A stretch of 64,000 bases of DNA from Paenibacillus taichungensis (GCF_003287275.1 NZ_QEVW01000006.1:248001-312000); one strand, 5' to 3'. Positions 16,596 through 25,951 are shown, counted from the stretch's first letter. The notes: a model not told the origin generated them from the sequence alone. A program made the numbers and translations.

Positions 16596-18827
16596 TTACA
16601 TGGATTGTTTTTGTTTCTCTTTGTCTTTCTCTGCAACAGGCACATATTTGCCTGGCCAGAAAGCCCATTTGCCCAGCAACGTTGTAATGGCTGGCACCAT
16701 GAACGGTCGAACAAGGAACGTATCGAGCAAGACACCCGCAGCCGTGATAATACCGAACTGCACCAGCACCTGTATAGGCAGTGTTGCCAGTACGGCAAAC
16801 GTACCTGCGAGAATCAGACCTGCGGAAGTAATAACAGATCCGGTTTCACCCACACCTTCCTTGATCGCTTGGCGAAGTGGCATCGTTTTGCGTTTTTGCC
16901 AGATGCTTGAAATCATGAAGATGTTGTAGTCCTCACCTAGCGCCACAAGGAATACGAAGGAGTATAGCGGAATCGCTCCCTGAATGGCCTCTGCTCCCAG
17001 CCCATAGTGAATAATGAGCCATCCCAAGCCCAATGCAGAGAAGTAGGATAGTACTACTGTTGCGATCAGATACGCCGTCGCTACGACGGAACGCAGGTAT
17101 AACAGCAGCAGCAATGTGATCATCCCGATTACCACTGGGATAATGATGCTTGCATCCCGCTCTCCGGTGACTTCGATATCATACTGCTCAGCCGTCTGAC
17201 CGTCGATCCAGACATGGCTGTCCACACTTGTTATTCCAGCATCTTTCAGTGCCTGTTCAGCCGTTGCCCGCAGATCCGGGATATGCTGCATCGCCTCCAT
17301 GGAATATGGATTCAGATTGAATTCCACATCGTAAGCGGTGATGTTCGCATTCTCAGCACCCTGCTGCGCTTCACCTACCTTGCTTACGTAATCCAGCGAT
17401 TCCAGACGTTGTTTCAGATCTGTCTCGCTTCCTTCTGTATCAATAATCACTTTCGCCGGAGCGAGTTCACCTTCCGAGAACTGTTCTCCAATGACTTTGA
17501 AGCCTTCACGAGATGCAACATTCTCCGGGAAGGACGATAACAAGTCATACGTGAATTTAATTTGGCTAGAGAAAGCAGCCAGTCCACCCAACAACACCAG
17601 CGTAATCGCCAGTACTGTCCACGGTTTGGTTACTACTGTACGGCCAATCCAGCTTTCCTTGATTTTACGCGGAGCAGGCGCTGTTTTGCCTTTTTTCTTC
17701 GCACGTTCCACTTCCATATCGTGCGTACGCGGTACAAATGGGTAGAATGAACCCCGACCAAAGATCGCAAGCAATGCCGGAACCAGCGTCAGGCTCGCAA
17801 TAAACATGATGAAGATGGATAAACTGAATGGTACGGCAAAACGGTGATAGGCACCGTACTCTGCGAACAACAGTACAAGCAATGCTGCAACGACTGTAAA
17901 TCCACTCATGGCAATCGCACCAGATGATCCAGTAATCGCTTGGAAGAGTGCTTTCTTTTTATCCGGCTCATGATAGAGGATTTGACGGAATCTGGAGATC
18001 ATGAACAGGCAATAGTCCGTTCCTGCACCGAACAACAGCACCGTCATAATGGAGATGGACTGCGCGTCTACTGTAATCCAGCCCTGATCCGCCATGAATC
18101 CAAGAATCGGACTAGTGACCATATAAGCGAACCCAACTGCAATAATTGGTATAATAGCCAGTACGGGCGAACGGTAGATCAACAGCAACAGCACGAGTAC
18201 CAGCACAACGGTCGCAATCAGCAGGGATACATCTGCAGATGAGAACAATCCACTTGCATCAATGGATATCCCAACCGGACCTGTAACCCGTGCACTTAGT
18301 GCGCTGGCATCATCAATGGCAACATCAAATGGGTTGGAGCCAAAAATGTCTTTCGTTTTCTGCTCCAGCGCTGCAATGCCTTCCTTCAACTGTGAGGAAT
18401 CAGCTTCCTGATTGAAAAAGAGCGGCATAACCAAGGTGCTTCCGTCTTCCGAAAGCTGACCTTTCAGAGCCTGTGGCGGCAACTGATATAGTGGAACTAC
18501 AGATTGCTGCTGCTCAACTGGATCTTGATCCAGTCGCTCCGTTAACGCCTGAATGTTCTCAATCTGTTCATCCGTCAGCCCGCCGGCTTGACGCCATACG
18601 ATGAGCGCGGGAACACCTTCGCCGCCGGGGAATTCTTTCTGGGCAACTGCTGCCGCCTGCACCGATGGCTTGGAATCACTCAGATCCTGCGCGTTATTCG
18701 TTTCACGGTCACCTACAGCTGGCCATACCACACCAAGAACAACCGCGATGATGATCCATACCAACAGTGTAATCCATTTGCTTCGTTTGCCAGCAACCCA
18801 GCGGCCGTAGCCCGAACCTTCTTGCAT
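16596..18827 (-). CDS. MMPL/RND-family membrane transporter (YdfJ-like)
   Basis: A 743-residue exporter with about 12 membrane segments in two repeats of 1 + 5, each with an extracytoplasmic loop after the first helix. RND/MMPL motifs are visible, such as VLLFGAGTDYCLFMISRFR in the first half and FLVALGEDYNIFMISSIWQK in the second; their Asp residues serve proton relay. The family exports lipids, siderophores, dyes or drugs. The start has a GGAGATGAAGAGA site. A divergent TetR gene and a dyad in the intervening promoter suggest ligand-induced expression. Confidence 0.92.
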   Translation of the reverse strand: MQEGSGYGRWVAGKRSKWITLLVWIIIAVVLGVVWPAVGDRETNNAQDLSDSKPSVQAAAVAQKEFPGGEGVPALIVWRQAGGLTDEQIENIQALTERLDQDPVEQQQSVVPLYQLPPQALKGQLSEDGSTLVMPLFFNQEADSSQLKEGIAALEQKTKDIFGSNPFDVAIDDASALSARVTGPVGISIDASGLFSSADVSLLIATVVLVLVLLLLIYRSPVLAIIPIIAVGFAYMVTSPILGFMADQGWITVDAQSISIMTVLLFGAGTDYCLFMISRFRQILYHEPDKKKALFQAITGSSGAIAMSGFTVVAALLVLLFAEYGAYHRFAVPFSLSIFIMFIASLTLVPALLAIFGRGSFYPFVPRTHDMEVERAKKKGKTAPAPRKIKESWIGRTVVTKPWTVLAITLVLLGGLAAFSSQIKFTYDLLSSFPENVASREGFKVIGEQFSEGELAPAKVIIDTEGSETDLKQRLESLDYVSKVGEAQQGAENANITAYDVEFNLNPYSMEAMQHIPDLRATAEQALKDAGITSVDSHVWIDGQTAEQYDIEVTGERDASIIIPVVIGMITLLLLLYLRSVVATAYLIATVVLSYFSALGLGWLIIHYGLGAEAIQGAIPLYSFVFLVALGEDYNIFMISSIWQKRKTMPLRQAIKEGVGETGSVITSAGLILAGTFAVLATLPIQVLVQFGIITAAGVLLDTFLVRPFMVPAITTLLGKWAFWPGKYVPVAEKDKEKQKQSM

Positions 18828-18917
18828 TGTCTCTTCATCTCCCTATTTTGGTTCTATGAAGCCGTTTTTATGTGATAAATATAGAAATGAACCACGGGTC
18901 ATAGTATAATTGACTTA

Positions 18918-18947
18918 ATTATATATACCGGAAGGTTAATATTGCAA
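18918..18947 (-). promoter_or_regulatory. Promoter of the MMPL gene with operator-like dyad in the spacer
   Basis: On the minus strand TTGCAA (18942-18947) and TATAAT (18918-18923) form a near-consensus sigma-A promoter with an 18-base spacer. The spacer holds an imperfect dyad (TATACC-GGAA-GGTTAA on the plus strand, 18924-18939), the position expected for TetR repression. A TTGACT at 18910-18915 may belong to the opposite, tetR-facing promoter. Confidence 0.7.
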
Positions 18948-19007
18948 ATACTAATTTTGTGAACACTTTTGTACAGCCAACATGAATAAGTAAAGAGGTA
19001 TGCAATC

Positions 19008-19631
19008 ATGAACAAAAAAACGAACCCTCCCCGCTCGCCGGGCAGGCCCAAAGCCGGTGCCGATCAGGCATCAGCCCAGTCGAAAATACTGATGACCGCC
19101 TCGCGGCTTTTTATGGAACACGGGTATGAGCCCGTTTCTCTCCAGCAAATTGCCTCGCTATGCGGTGTGACCAAAGCATCGATCTATTATCATTTTTCCA
19201 GTAAACCGCAGCTATTCACCGTCGCCATCACCAGTATGATGGCCATGGGCATGCAGCAAACAGCTCTTCGTATGGATGCACCCGGTACATTACAAGAGCG
19301 GCTGGAGAAAGTTGCGGAAGGACGGATGCAACACTCCCACGTCGATACCGAGACCATGATGCGTGAAGCCAATACCTATCTGGATACAGATCAGCTGGCC
19401 CAGATCCGTGAAGCCGAAGTCCGCATCTATGAAGTCCTCGCTATCCACTTCAAGCGGGAGATGGACAACGGTTATTTGCGATCTGCTGATCCGATGCTGC
19501 TTGCCCACGCGTTCACTTCCTTGCTGATGCTGGCAAACCGTGAAGGCGTACGCGACATGCATGCAACGATTACCGATTTGGCACGTGAGCTGGTCGCTTT
19601 ATTTTTGGACGGATCCGCTCACAAGACTTAA
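19008..19631 (+). CDS. TetR/AcrR-family regulator
   Basis: A 207-residue protein. A basic tail with SPGRPK is followed by the TetR helix-turn-helix (VSLQQIASLCGVTKASIYYH, about residues 44-63, then FSSKPQLF). The C-terminal ligand domain has a TetR_C-like helical character. The start has AGAGG about 8 bases upstream. It is divergent from the MMPL exporter, which it probably represses, and it overlaps the tail of the convergent MocR gene by 4 bases. Confidence 0.92.
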   Translation: MNKKTNPPRSPGRPKAGADQASAQSKILMTASRLFMEHGYEPVSLQQIASLCGVTKASIYYHFSSKPQLFTVAITSMMAMGMQQTALRMDAPGTLQERLEKVAEGRMQHSHVDTETMMREANTYLDTDQLAQIREAEVRIYEVLAIHFKREMDNGYLRSADPMLLAHAFTSLLMLANREGVRDMHATITDLARELVALFLDGSAHKT

Positions 19632-21100
19632 AGCTCTCTCCAGACCTTTGCCAATGCGGCGATACCCGGTCCAATGCGTTCCGTCTCAATACCAGCAAAC
19701 CCTATAATGAATTCCCTTTTGCCATCTGCTGGTTCACTCCCATCCGTCCACAGGTATTCTGTTGAACTAATCTGTATACCAGCGCTTAACGCCGCAGCCA
19801 CAAGCTCCGCGGCTGTTTGTGTTGAATCAACTCTGAGCACTAGATGAAATCCGGCATTCTGACCCATTATCTCAACCTTTTCTCCGAAATAATGTCGAAT
19901 TTCCTGAATGATCAAGTCATGTTTGCGTTTATAAACGTTACGCATTTTACGAATATGTTTACCCAATTCTCCCTCATGCATAAACACTTCCAACGTACGC
20001 TGATGAAGACGTGAAGCTGACTGTTCAAACAAAATCGTCTTGTACATCTCCCGAAAAGATACCATCAACTCCTTGGGAAGTACCATATAATGAACACACA
20101 GAGCAGGCGCGAGAACTTGGGAGAATCCGCCCATATAAATCACCCTGCTGCCCTCTAGCAAACCCTGCATGGAAGGAATAGGTCGTCCATGATATCGAAA
20201 TTCGCCGTCATAATCATCCTCAATGATGTACGCCCCCGTTTGCTCCGCCCAGTCCAGTAAAGCCACTCTTCTGGCAATGGGCATGGTCATGCCCAGAGGA
20301 AATTGGTGCGAAGGTGAGACACTTATTATTTTCACTCCCAAACGATCCAGTTCTAATATATCTAATCCTGCATCATCTAGGGAGATTGGAACCACTTGAT
20401 AACCATAATTTCGGAATGTGCCCGGCAGTAGCCGATAGCCCGGATTTTCTACGCCAATAGATTGTAGTCCATTCGCGTGAGTTAACGTCTGCACAAGCAA
20501 ACACATTAACAAGTGCTGCTCTGCACCCAATACAACCTGCTCTGGAGAACAGTTTACGCCCCTGAATTGTCCAAGGTAATTAGCAATTTCACATCGCAGG
20601 CCCCACTCACCCTGTGGATCTCCGTAGAACAATAATTCCTCTGCCTCTTCGCGCCAGATACGGTTCGCATACTGGTGCCACTTGCCAAACGGGAACAGGC
20701 TGAAGTCATTGCGTGACATATGAAAATCAAATTCGATCACTTTTGTTGGACGAATCGCATTTCGCTCTATTTTTCGTTCATGATGGTGGTGTTCATGAAT
20801 TTGCATATCCTTTTGCTCAGTTCTCACCGGAATTTGAATTTCACTATAACGATCCGTGATGGGACGTACCCGATATCCTCTTCGCGGCTGACTGTATACA
20901 TAACCTTCAGCAATTAATTGTTGGTATGCCCATTCTACCGGAGTTGTACTTATGCCCAGCATCTCGGCCAACTTGCGTACAGAAGGCAATTTGCTATGTT
21001 CCACCAGTTTCCTCTGAATGATTTCCCTTTTGATGTGATCCGAGAGCTGTACGTAGATTGGGATGCTTTCGTTTATCTCCAATTTCGGTAATTGATTCAT
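19628..21100 (-). CDS. MocR/GabR-type regulator lacking the PLP lysine
   Basis: A 490-residue fusion of a GntR-type winged helix (residues 12-80, with LPSVRKLAEMLGISTTPVEW) to a fold-I aminotransferase domain. The start is the ATG at 21098-21100, with GAGGTGG upstream. The aminotransferase body is well kept (VSPSHQFPLG, YIIEDDYDGEFRY), but the site that should read S-K-x-x-x-P-x-x-R is GGFSQVLAPALCV: Gln328 replaces the Schiff-base lysine and Cys replaces the phosphate-anchoring Arg. The interdomain linker also has HEHHHHE at residues 102-108. The family normally senses PLP or an amino acid through the lysine. This protein may sense another ligand. It probably controls the divergent acetyltransferase gene. 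Confidence 0.88.
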   Translation of the reverse strand: MNQLPKLEINESIPIYVQLSDHIKREIIQRKLVEHSKLPSVRKLAEMLGISTTPVEWAYQQLIAEGYVYSQPRRGYRVRPITDRYSEIQIPVRTEQKDMQIHEHHHHERKIERNAIRPTKVIEFDFHMSRNDFSLFPFGKWHQYANRIWREEAEELLFYGDPQGEWGLRCEIANYLGQFRGVNCSPEQVVLGAEQHLLMCLLVQTLTHANGLQSIGVENPGYRLLPGTFRNYGYQVVPISLDDAGLDILELDRLGVKIISVSPSHQFPLGMTMPIARRVALLDWAEQTGAYIIEDDYDGEFRYHGRPIPSMQGLLEGSRVIYMGGFSQVLAPALCVHYMVLPKELMVSFREMYKTILFEQSASRLHQRTLEVFMHEGELGKHIRKMRNVYKRKHDLIIQEIRHYFGEKVEIMGQNAGFHLVLRVDSTQTAAELVAAALSAGIQISSTEYLWTDGSEPADGKREFIIGFAGIETERIGPGIAALAKVWREL

Positions 21101-21136
21101 GACTTCCACCTCATCTGTCCTGTTCAATTTGTCCAA

Positions 21137-21160
21137 ACTGTATATTTGGAAGTATACAGT
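21137..21160. promoter_or_regulatory. Inverted repeat ACTGTATA-N8-TATACAGT
   Basis: A perfect 8-8-8 dyad in the 112-base gap between the divergent MocR-type regulator and the acetyltransferase gene. It overlaps a possible promoter for the acetyltransferase (TTGGAA at 21146-21151 and TATACT at 21168-21173, spacing 16). It is the best candidate operator for the neighbouring regulator. Confidence 0.78.
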
Positions 21161-21212
21161 ATTCAGCTATACTCATGGCATGACGATTTGAACTCACAGG
21201 AGGGAATAACCC

Positions 21213-21794
21213 ATGTCTCAACCAACACCATCCCCACGCATCCCACGTCTGTTGGAAACGAAGCGCATCTATCTGCGTCCATTTGAATCGACTGACGTTG
21301 ATACCTATTTTCCCGGGTTGTTTGACGCCGAGATGCGCAGACTCACCGGGACACAAAACAGCTTCACCCGCCCCCAAGTGGAGCGCTACATCGAAAACGC
21401 GTCCCAGGATGACTCACGCTTGATGCTGCTGATTGCCTTGCAGGAAAATGATCGGGTCATTGGAGAGATTGCCCTGATGGACATGCATACCAAAAATCGC
21501 AGTGGGCACATCCGGATCGCCATTGATCATATAGAGCATCAAGGAAAAGGCTATGGCAGCGAGGCATTGCTGCTTATGCTGGACTATGGTTTCGGCATCT
21601 GCAATCTGCACCGAATCGAGCTTGAAGTGTATGCCTTCAATCAGCGTGCGATTCGTACGTATGAGAAGCTCGGATTTCAGCGCGAAGGTGTGCGGCGAGA
21701 TGCCTTGTATTACAATCATCAATATCACGATGCCATTCAGATGAGCATGCTCGAAAATGAATTTCGAGAGCGGCATGTCAGCAGACTTGGATAA
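21213..21794 (+). CDS. GNAT-family N-acetyltransferase (RimJ/RimL-like)
   Basis: A 193-residue cytoplasmic acetyltransferase. The acetyl-CoA binding motif A is visible as EHQGKGYGSEALLLMLDYGF, and the segment NLHRIELEVYAFNQRAIRTY followed by EKLGFQREGVRRDAL is the RimJ/RimL subgroup pattern. The subgroup acetylates N-termini, polyamines or small amines and some antibiotics; the substrate here cannot be told. The start has AGGAGGG about 8 bases upstream. It is divergent from the MocR-like regulator. Confidence 0.9.
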   Translation: MSQPTPSPRIPRLLETKRIYLRPFESTDVDTYFPGLFDAEMRRLTGTQNSFTRPQVERYIENASQDDSRLMLLIALQENDRVIGEIALMDMHTKNRSGHIRIAIDHIEHQGKGYGSEALLLMLDYGFGICNLHRIELEVYAFNQRAIRTYEKLGFQREGVRRDALYYNHQYHDAIQMSMLENEFRERHVSRLG

Positions 21795-21807
21795 CGAAGT
21801 CTACGTG

Positions 21808-23109
21808 CTACCGGGAGGGGATATCTTCCGGTTGGTTTACGTTTCCGGCAAATAACCATGCTTCAGTGGATTTATCAACTACAGCGACCATAAATGGACG
21901 ATTCACATCCATCCTCACCGGATCAGTTGGTGGAGCACTTCCAGCCTGCATCTCTACCAGCGTTGAAGCTGCAGCTACAGTCCCTTGCTCGCTCACCTCC
22001 ATCACCGCACGATGCAGTACCTGACCAATGTATGCTTGCAAGTTCGGCCCTGGAGAAATCATTTCCGTGAAATTAGCGGCATAAGGGTCAAAGGCCATTT
22101 CCATCCCCATCAGTTGGAACGTCTCTTTCAGGTTCATGCCATACTCCGCACGAAAACGTGGCAAGGACAGCTCAACTAACCTGTATTCGGAGCCGCGATC
22201 AAGCCGTTTTGGGTCATCCAGCAACTGCTGCTGAATCTCATCCAGCGTACGTCCCTCTCGCGGCAAAACGACCAGCAGATGCATCTGGCCATCTCCGTAA
22301 GGCAGTCTAACCGCCTGCCAATCCTCATTCTCCGAGTATTGGAACTGCTTTGTCTGATGCATCATCCGCACAGATAGTGCCTTTCCATTTGCCAACTTGA
22401 ATCCTTCGTCCGTCGTGTACTCCGGGTCAAACTCATCCATCCAGTTACCATCAAATGCAATGGCATTCACCAGAATCATCAGGGCTTCCTTTTCAGGCGG
22501 CTCCTGCATCAAGTTTGGAATCATACCTTCGGTGTGCTGCTTCACCCATTGATTGATCTCTTCCTTTGCTTGTGCTGGTTGTCCATTGAGTGTCCTAATC
22601 TCGGCTTCATACGTTTGCTTTACCGTTGTTTGGTACGTTTCCTGTACCGGGATTCCGTCCTTCACCCACATGGAGTTCGCAATACCGATCTGTATGCCTT
22701 TTCCCGAATGGGTCAACAACTGCTGCAAAGCCGCTTGAGAAGCATTCACTTGCTCCATTTCTAGCCCCGACCAGCCCATGACCTCTGCCATCTCTCGCCT
22801 AGTCTCACCTACGCTGCCGTTATATGCCATGCCAATCGCTGCCGTAATGCTGTAAGGAGAAATCAACAGATTATTCCCATCGGCATTCTCTTTGGTACCC
22901 ATCTGTTGAAGGATGTGCAGCCCCACGGTGTTCATGGATTGGATTGTTTCGGGTTCAATCTCTTTCAGAGCCGTTTTTCGTTCTGACTCGGATAGCTCCT
23001 GAATCAAATTGGATTTCATCTGGTTCGGGTCCCCCTTTGCTGAACAGCTCGTAATGATCAGCCCACTTATACAGCATAATAACAGTAACGCTCCTAACCT
23101 TGCATGCAT
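21808..23109 (-). CDS. Membrane-anchored serpin (serine protease inhibitor family)
   Basis: A 433-residue protein. A signal peptide with lipobox IITSC implies a lipid-anchored, surface-exposed inhibitor. The serpin core is complete (LLISPYSITAAIGMAYNGS early, NAIAFDGNWMDEFDP in the middle) and ends with the signature NRPFMVAVVDKSTEAWLFAG. The hinge EQGTVAAAST has the small residues needed for loop insertion, so it is probably inhibitory. By family counting, P1-P1' falls near Gly-Ser in EMQAGSAPP, an unusual P1 and uncertain by one or two residues. Bacterial serpins are sporadic; target proteases are unknown. Confidence 0.92.
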   Translation of the reverse strand: MHARLGALLLLCCISGLIITSCSAKGDPNQMKSNLIQELSESERKTALKEIEPETIQSMNTVGLHILQQMGTKENADGNNLLISPYSITAAIGMAYNGSVGETRREMAEVMGWSGLEMEQVNASQAALQQLLTHSGKGIQIGIANSMWVKDGIPVQETYQTTVKQTYEAEIRTLNGQPAQAKEEINQWVKQHTEGMIPNLMQEPPEKEALMILVNAIAFDGNWMDEFDPEYTTDEGFKLANGKALSVRMMHQTKQFQYSENEDWQAVRLPYGDGQMHLLVVLPREGRTLDEIQQQLLDDPKRLDRGSEYRLVELSLPRFRAEYGMNLKETFQLMGMEMAFDPYAANFTEMISPGPNLQAYIGQVLHRAVMEVSEQGTVAAASTLVEMQAGSAPPTDPVRMDVNRPFMVAVVDKSTEAWLFAGNVNQPEDIPSR

Positions 23110-23306
23110 CTTAATCCCCCCTCATCCGTAATACTCAGATACCGTCATAGCAATTCACTGATTTCCTTTTTTCACTAGACGTTCGGTTGAGAAAAAAGGT
23201 TACTTTACACTCATATGCCAAGGTCACCAATTTCTACTGTAGAAAACACCATTCAAAACGAGTCAAAACGGTTATATCTATACCATAACGAATGGAGGGA
23301 TTGCCT

Positions 23307-23897
23307 ATGATTCCGGCAACGTTGGAACAATTGGAGCAAGTTCGCAAGGAATGCCGCACCATGGTCAAAAAAAGAGCCACCGCTTCCGCCGGTACAACAC
23401 TCGTTCCTCTTCCAGGTACAGACGTCCTGGCCGATGTGGGAATGCTCATGCAGCTACTGCCTGCCATTAACAATAAATTCGGATTATCGCAAAAGCAGCT
23501 CGACGGTATGGACCCTGAGACCAAATCCATGATCTACGGATTCGTCATGTCCATCGGAAGTAAAGTCATTGGACGTATGGTAACCAAAGAACTGGTGGTA
23601 CAGGTGCTGAAAAGAGTCGGGGTACGCGTAGCTACCAAATCAGTCGCCAAATTTGTCCCTTTTGCAGGTCAGGGATTGGCAGCCGCGCTCAGCTTCACGG
23701 CCATGCGGTATGTCGGCAATAAACATGTCGAGGACTGTTATGAGGTCGTAAAACGCATGATTGAGCAGCGTGAATTAGTACCGGGCGAGCCGGCACCTTC
23801 TGCGCTTGAGGAGACAAATGAAGATCCGAAGCTGGAAGTAAAGACGTCATCCGACAACTACGCAGATGTACCTGCGAAGAAGTCTGAAGATCAGTAA
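23307..23897 (+). CDS. DUF697-like membrane-associated protein
   Basis: A 196-residue protein of unknown function. The N-terminal part (LVPLPGTDVLADVGMLMQLL) and the later KFVPFAGQGLAAALSFTAM segment give two Gly/Pro-containing hydrophobic stretches, the pattern of the DUF697/YcjF family. The last 45 residues are acidic and likely disordered. The ATG at 23307 has GGAGG 8 bases upstream; the in-frame ATG at 23292 has none. It is transcribed alone and ends near a strong terminator. The family call is moderate. Confidence 0.7.
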   Translation: MIPATLEQLEQVRKECRTMVKKRATASAGTTLVPLPGTDVLADVGMLMQLLPAINNKFGLSQKQLDGMDPETKSMIYGFVMSIGSKVIGRMVTKELVVQVLKRVGVRVATKSVAKFVPFAGQGLAAALSFTAMRYVGNKHVEDCYEVVKRMIEQRELVPGEPAPSALEETNEDPKLEVKTSSDNYADVPAKKSEDQ

Positions 23898-24008
23898 TTA
23901 AATAAGGCAGATGATTCGTTATAGCAAAGTTAGGGCACCATCGCTGGCATCTTACAATGCATAGCATGATAAACTCCCTCTTGCCCTGAATCGCACACAT
24001 TCACAAAT

Positions 24009-24046
24009 AAAAAGCCGGGATCACCCAAAGGGTGCCCGGCTTTTTA
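24009..24046. terminator. Bidirectional terminator
   Basis: AAAAGCCGGGATCACCC pairs with GGGTGCCCGGCTTTTT around a 4-base loop, between convergent genes. Confidence 0.92.
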
Positions 24047-24070
24047 TTACTATTTCACCATAAACTGCGA

Positions 24071-25951
24071 TCAGATCGCCTGTGGCTGTTGCTCCGTAAA
24101 CTGACTGTTGTACAGATCCGCATAAAAACCCTGTTTCTCCATCAGTTCCTCATGATTACCCTGCTCAATCACGTTACCATGATCCATAACAAGAATCAGG
24201 TCGGCCCCGCGTATGGTGGATAATCTGTGGGCAATGACAAAGCTGGTGCGATCTTTCATCAGATCATTCATCGCTTTCTGGATGAACACTTCGGTCCGAG
24301 TATCCACGCTACTCGTTGCCTCATCCAGAATCAGAATAGCCGGATTCGCCAGAATGGCTCTCGCAATCGTCAGCAATTGCTTCTGACCCTGTGAAATGTT
24401 CGAGGCTTCTTCATTCAGCACCGTGTCATATCCATCAGGCAAGGTACGAATGAAGTGATCGGCATGGGCCGCATCGGCTGCCTTGATGACTTCCTCTTCC
24501 GTTGCCCCTTCTCGGCCATAGGCGATGTTGTCACGGATCGTCCCGTTGAACAGCCATGTGTCCTGAAGTACCATCCCAAACAGGCTGCGCAGCTTGCCGC
24601 GTTCCATGTCCACGATATTAACGCTGTCAATCGTAATTTGGCCGTCCTGAATTTCATAGAAACGCATCAGGAGGTTGATTAGCGTTGTTTTACCCGCTCC
24701 AGTCGGCCCAACAATGGCCACCGTCTGCCCCGGTTTTACATCAATATTCATATTATGAATGAGTAACTCATCCGCTTTATATCCAAAATTCACACCATGG
24801 AATGCAACGGCACCCTGTGGATACTGCAATTGTACTGGTTTCGAAGACTCTGGAACCTCTTCCTCTTCATCCAGCAATTCAAATACCCGCTCCGCCGAAG
24901 CGATAGTGGACTGAATGATATTCGAGATGTTGGCAATCTGGTTAATCGGCTGAGTGAACTGACGGGAGTACTGTGTGAATGCAAGGATATCCCCGATGGA
25001 GATGGCACCACGTGTAACAAAGATCCCGCCGACCACGCAGATCAGCACATAACCAAGGTTACCTACAAACGTCATCAGTGGCATGATAATACCTGAGATA
25101 AACTGGGCTTTCCAACCGGATTCATACAGCTCTTCGTTCACTTTTTCGAACTGTTCTACCGAATGTTCTTCCCGTCCAAAGGCTTTAACCACCTTGTGTC
25201 CGGTGTACATTTCTTCGACATGGCCGTTCAATTCACCAAGTGATTTCTGCTGGCCTGCAAAGTGTTTTTGCGAACGGGATGCCACCAGCATAACTACTAC
25301 CACGCTTAATGGCAGTGTCAAAATGGTAATGAGGGTCATCCATGGACTAATGGTCAACATCATGATGATAACCCCGACAATGGTAACGACAGACGTAATG
25401 AACTGCGCCAAACTTTGCTGGAGCGTATTACTGATGTTGTCCACATCGTTTGTCGCCCGGCTTAATGTTTCACCGTGGGTACGGGAGTCAAAATATTTCA
25501 GCGGCAGCCGTCCAACCTTGGCACTGATCTGCTCACGCATATCATATACAACTCGTTGAGCAACACCAGCCATCAAGTATTGCTGAATGTACATGAACGC
25601 TGCACTAAACAGATACAGTCCTCCAAGCAGATACAATACTTTCATCAAGGCAGGAAAATCAATCCCGGCCCCCTGTACACCCTGAAGGATGGCAATGGCG
25701 CCTTTACTGAGAATATCCGTACCTTCCGCCATAACCTTAGGACTGATAATGCTGAACACAGTACTTAGAATCGCAGCGACCAGCACACCCAGCAATCTAT
25801 AGCTGTGGGGCTGAAGATAACGCATCAAACGCCGCAGTGTACCTTTGAAATCCTTCGCTTTCTCCACGGGAGCCCGCATGCCCATTCCGCCTCCGGGATG
25901 TCCCGGCCCGCCAGGGGGACGAGATGACTTGCGTTCTGTACGTTCACTCAT
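24071..25951 (-). CDS. ABC exporter half-transporter, subunit B (canonical catalytic Glu)
   Basis: A 626-residue permease-ATPase fusion. A Gly/Pro-rich N-terminal tail (about 30 residues) precedes six membrane helices and a nucleotide-binding domain with Walker A GPTGAGKTT, a degenerate signature NISQGQKQ (SGG changed to SQG) and Walker B LILDEATSSVD with the catalytic Glu. Together with its partner it fits an asymmetric heterodimeric multidrug or lipid exporter of the YheI/YheH or YfiB/YfiC class. It starts inside the stop of the partner gene (ATGA overlap at 25948-25951), so the two are translationally coupled. Confidence 0.92.
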   Translation of the reverse strand: MSERTERKSSRPPGGPGHPGGGMGMRAPVEKAKDFKGTLRRLMRYLQPHSYRLLGVLVAAILSTVFSIISPKVMAEGTDILSKGAIAILQGVQGAGIDFPALMKVLYLLGGLYLFSAAFMYIQQYLMAGVAQRVVYDMREQISAKVGRLPLKYFDSRTHGETLSRATNDVDNISNTLQQSLAQFITSVVTIVGVIIMMLTISPWMTLITILTLPLSVVVVMLVASRSQKHFAGQQKSLGELNGHVEEMYTGHKVVKAFGREEHSVEQFEKVNEELYESGWKAQFISGIIMPLMTFVGNLGYVLICVVGGIFVTRGAISIGDILAFTQYSRQFTQPINQIANISNIIQSTIASAERVFELLDEEEEVPESSKPVQLQYPQGAVAFHGVNFGYKADELLIHNMNIDVKPGQTVAIVGPTGAGKTTLINLLMRFYEIQDGQITIDSVNIVDMERGKLRSLFGMVLQDTWLFNGTIRDNIAYGREGATEEEVIKAADAAHADHFIRTLPDGYDTVLNEEASNISQGQKQLLTIARAILANPAILILDEATSSVDTRTEVFIQKAMNDLMKDRTSFVIAHRLSTIRGADLILVMDHGNVIEQGNHEELMEKQGFYADLYNSQFTEQQPQAI

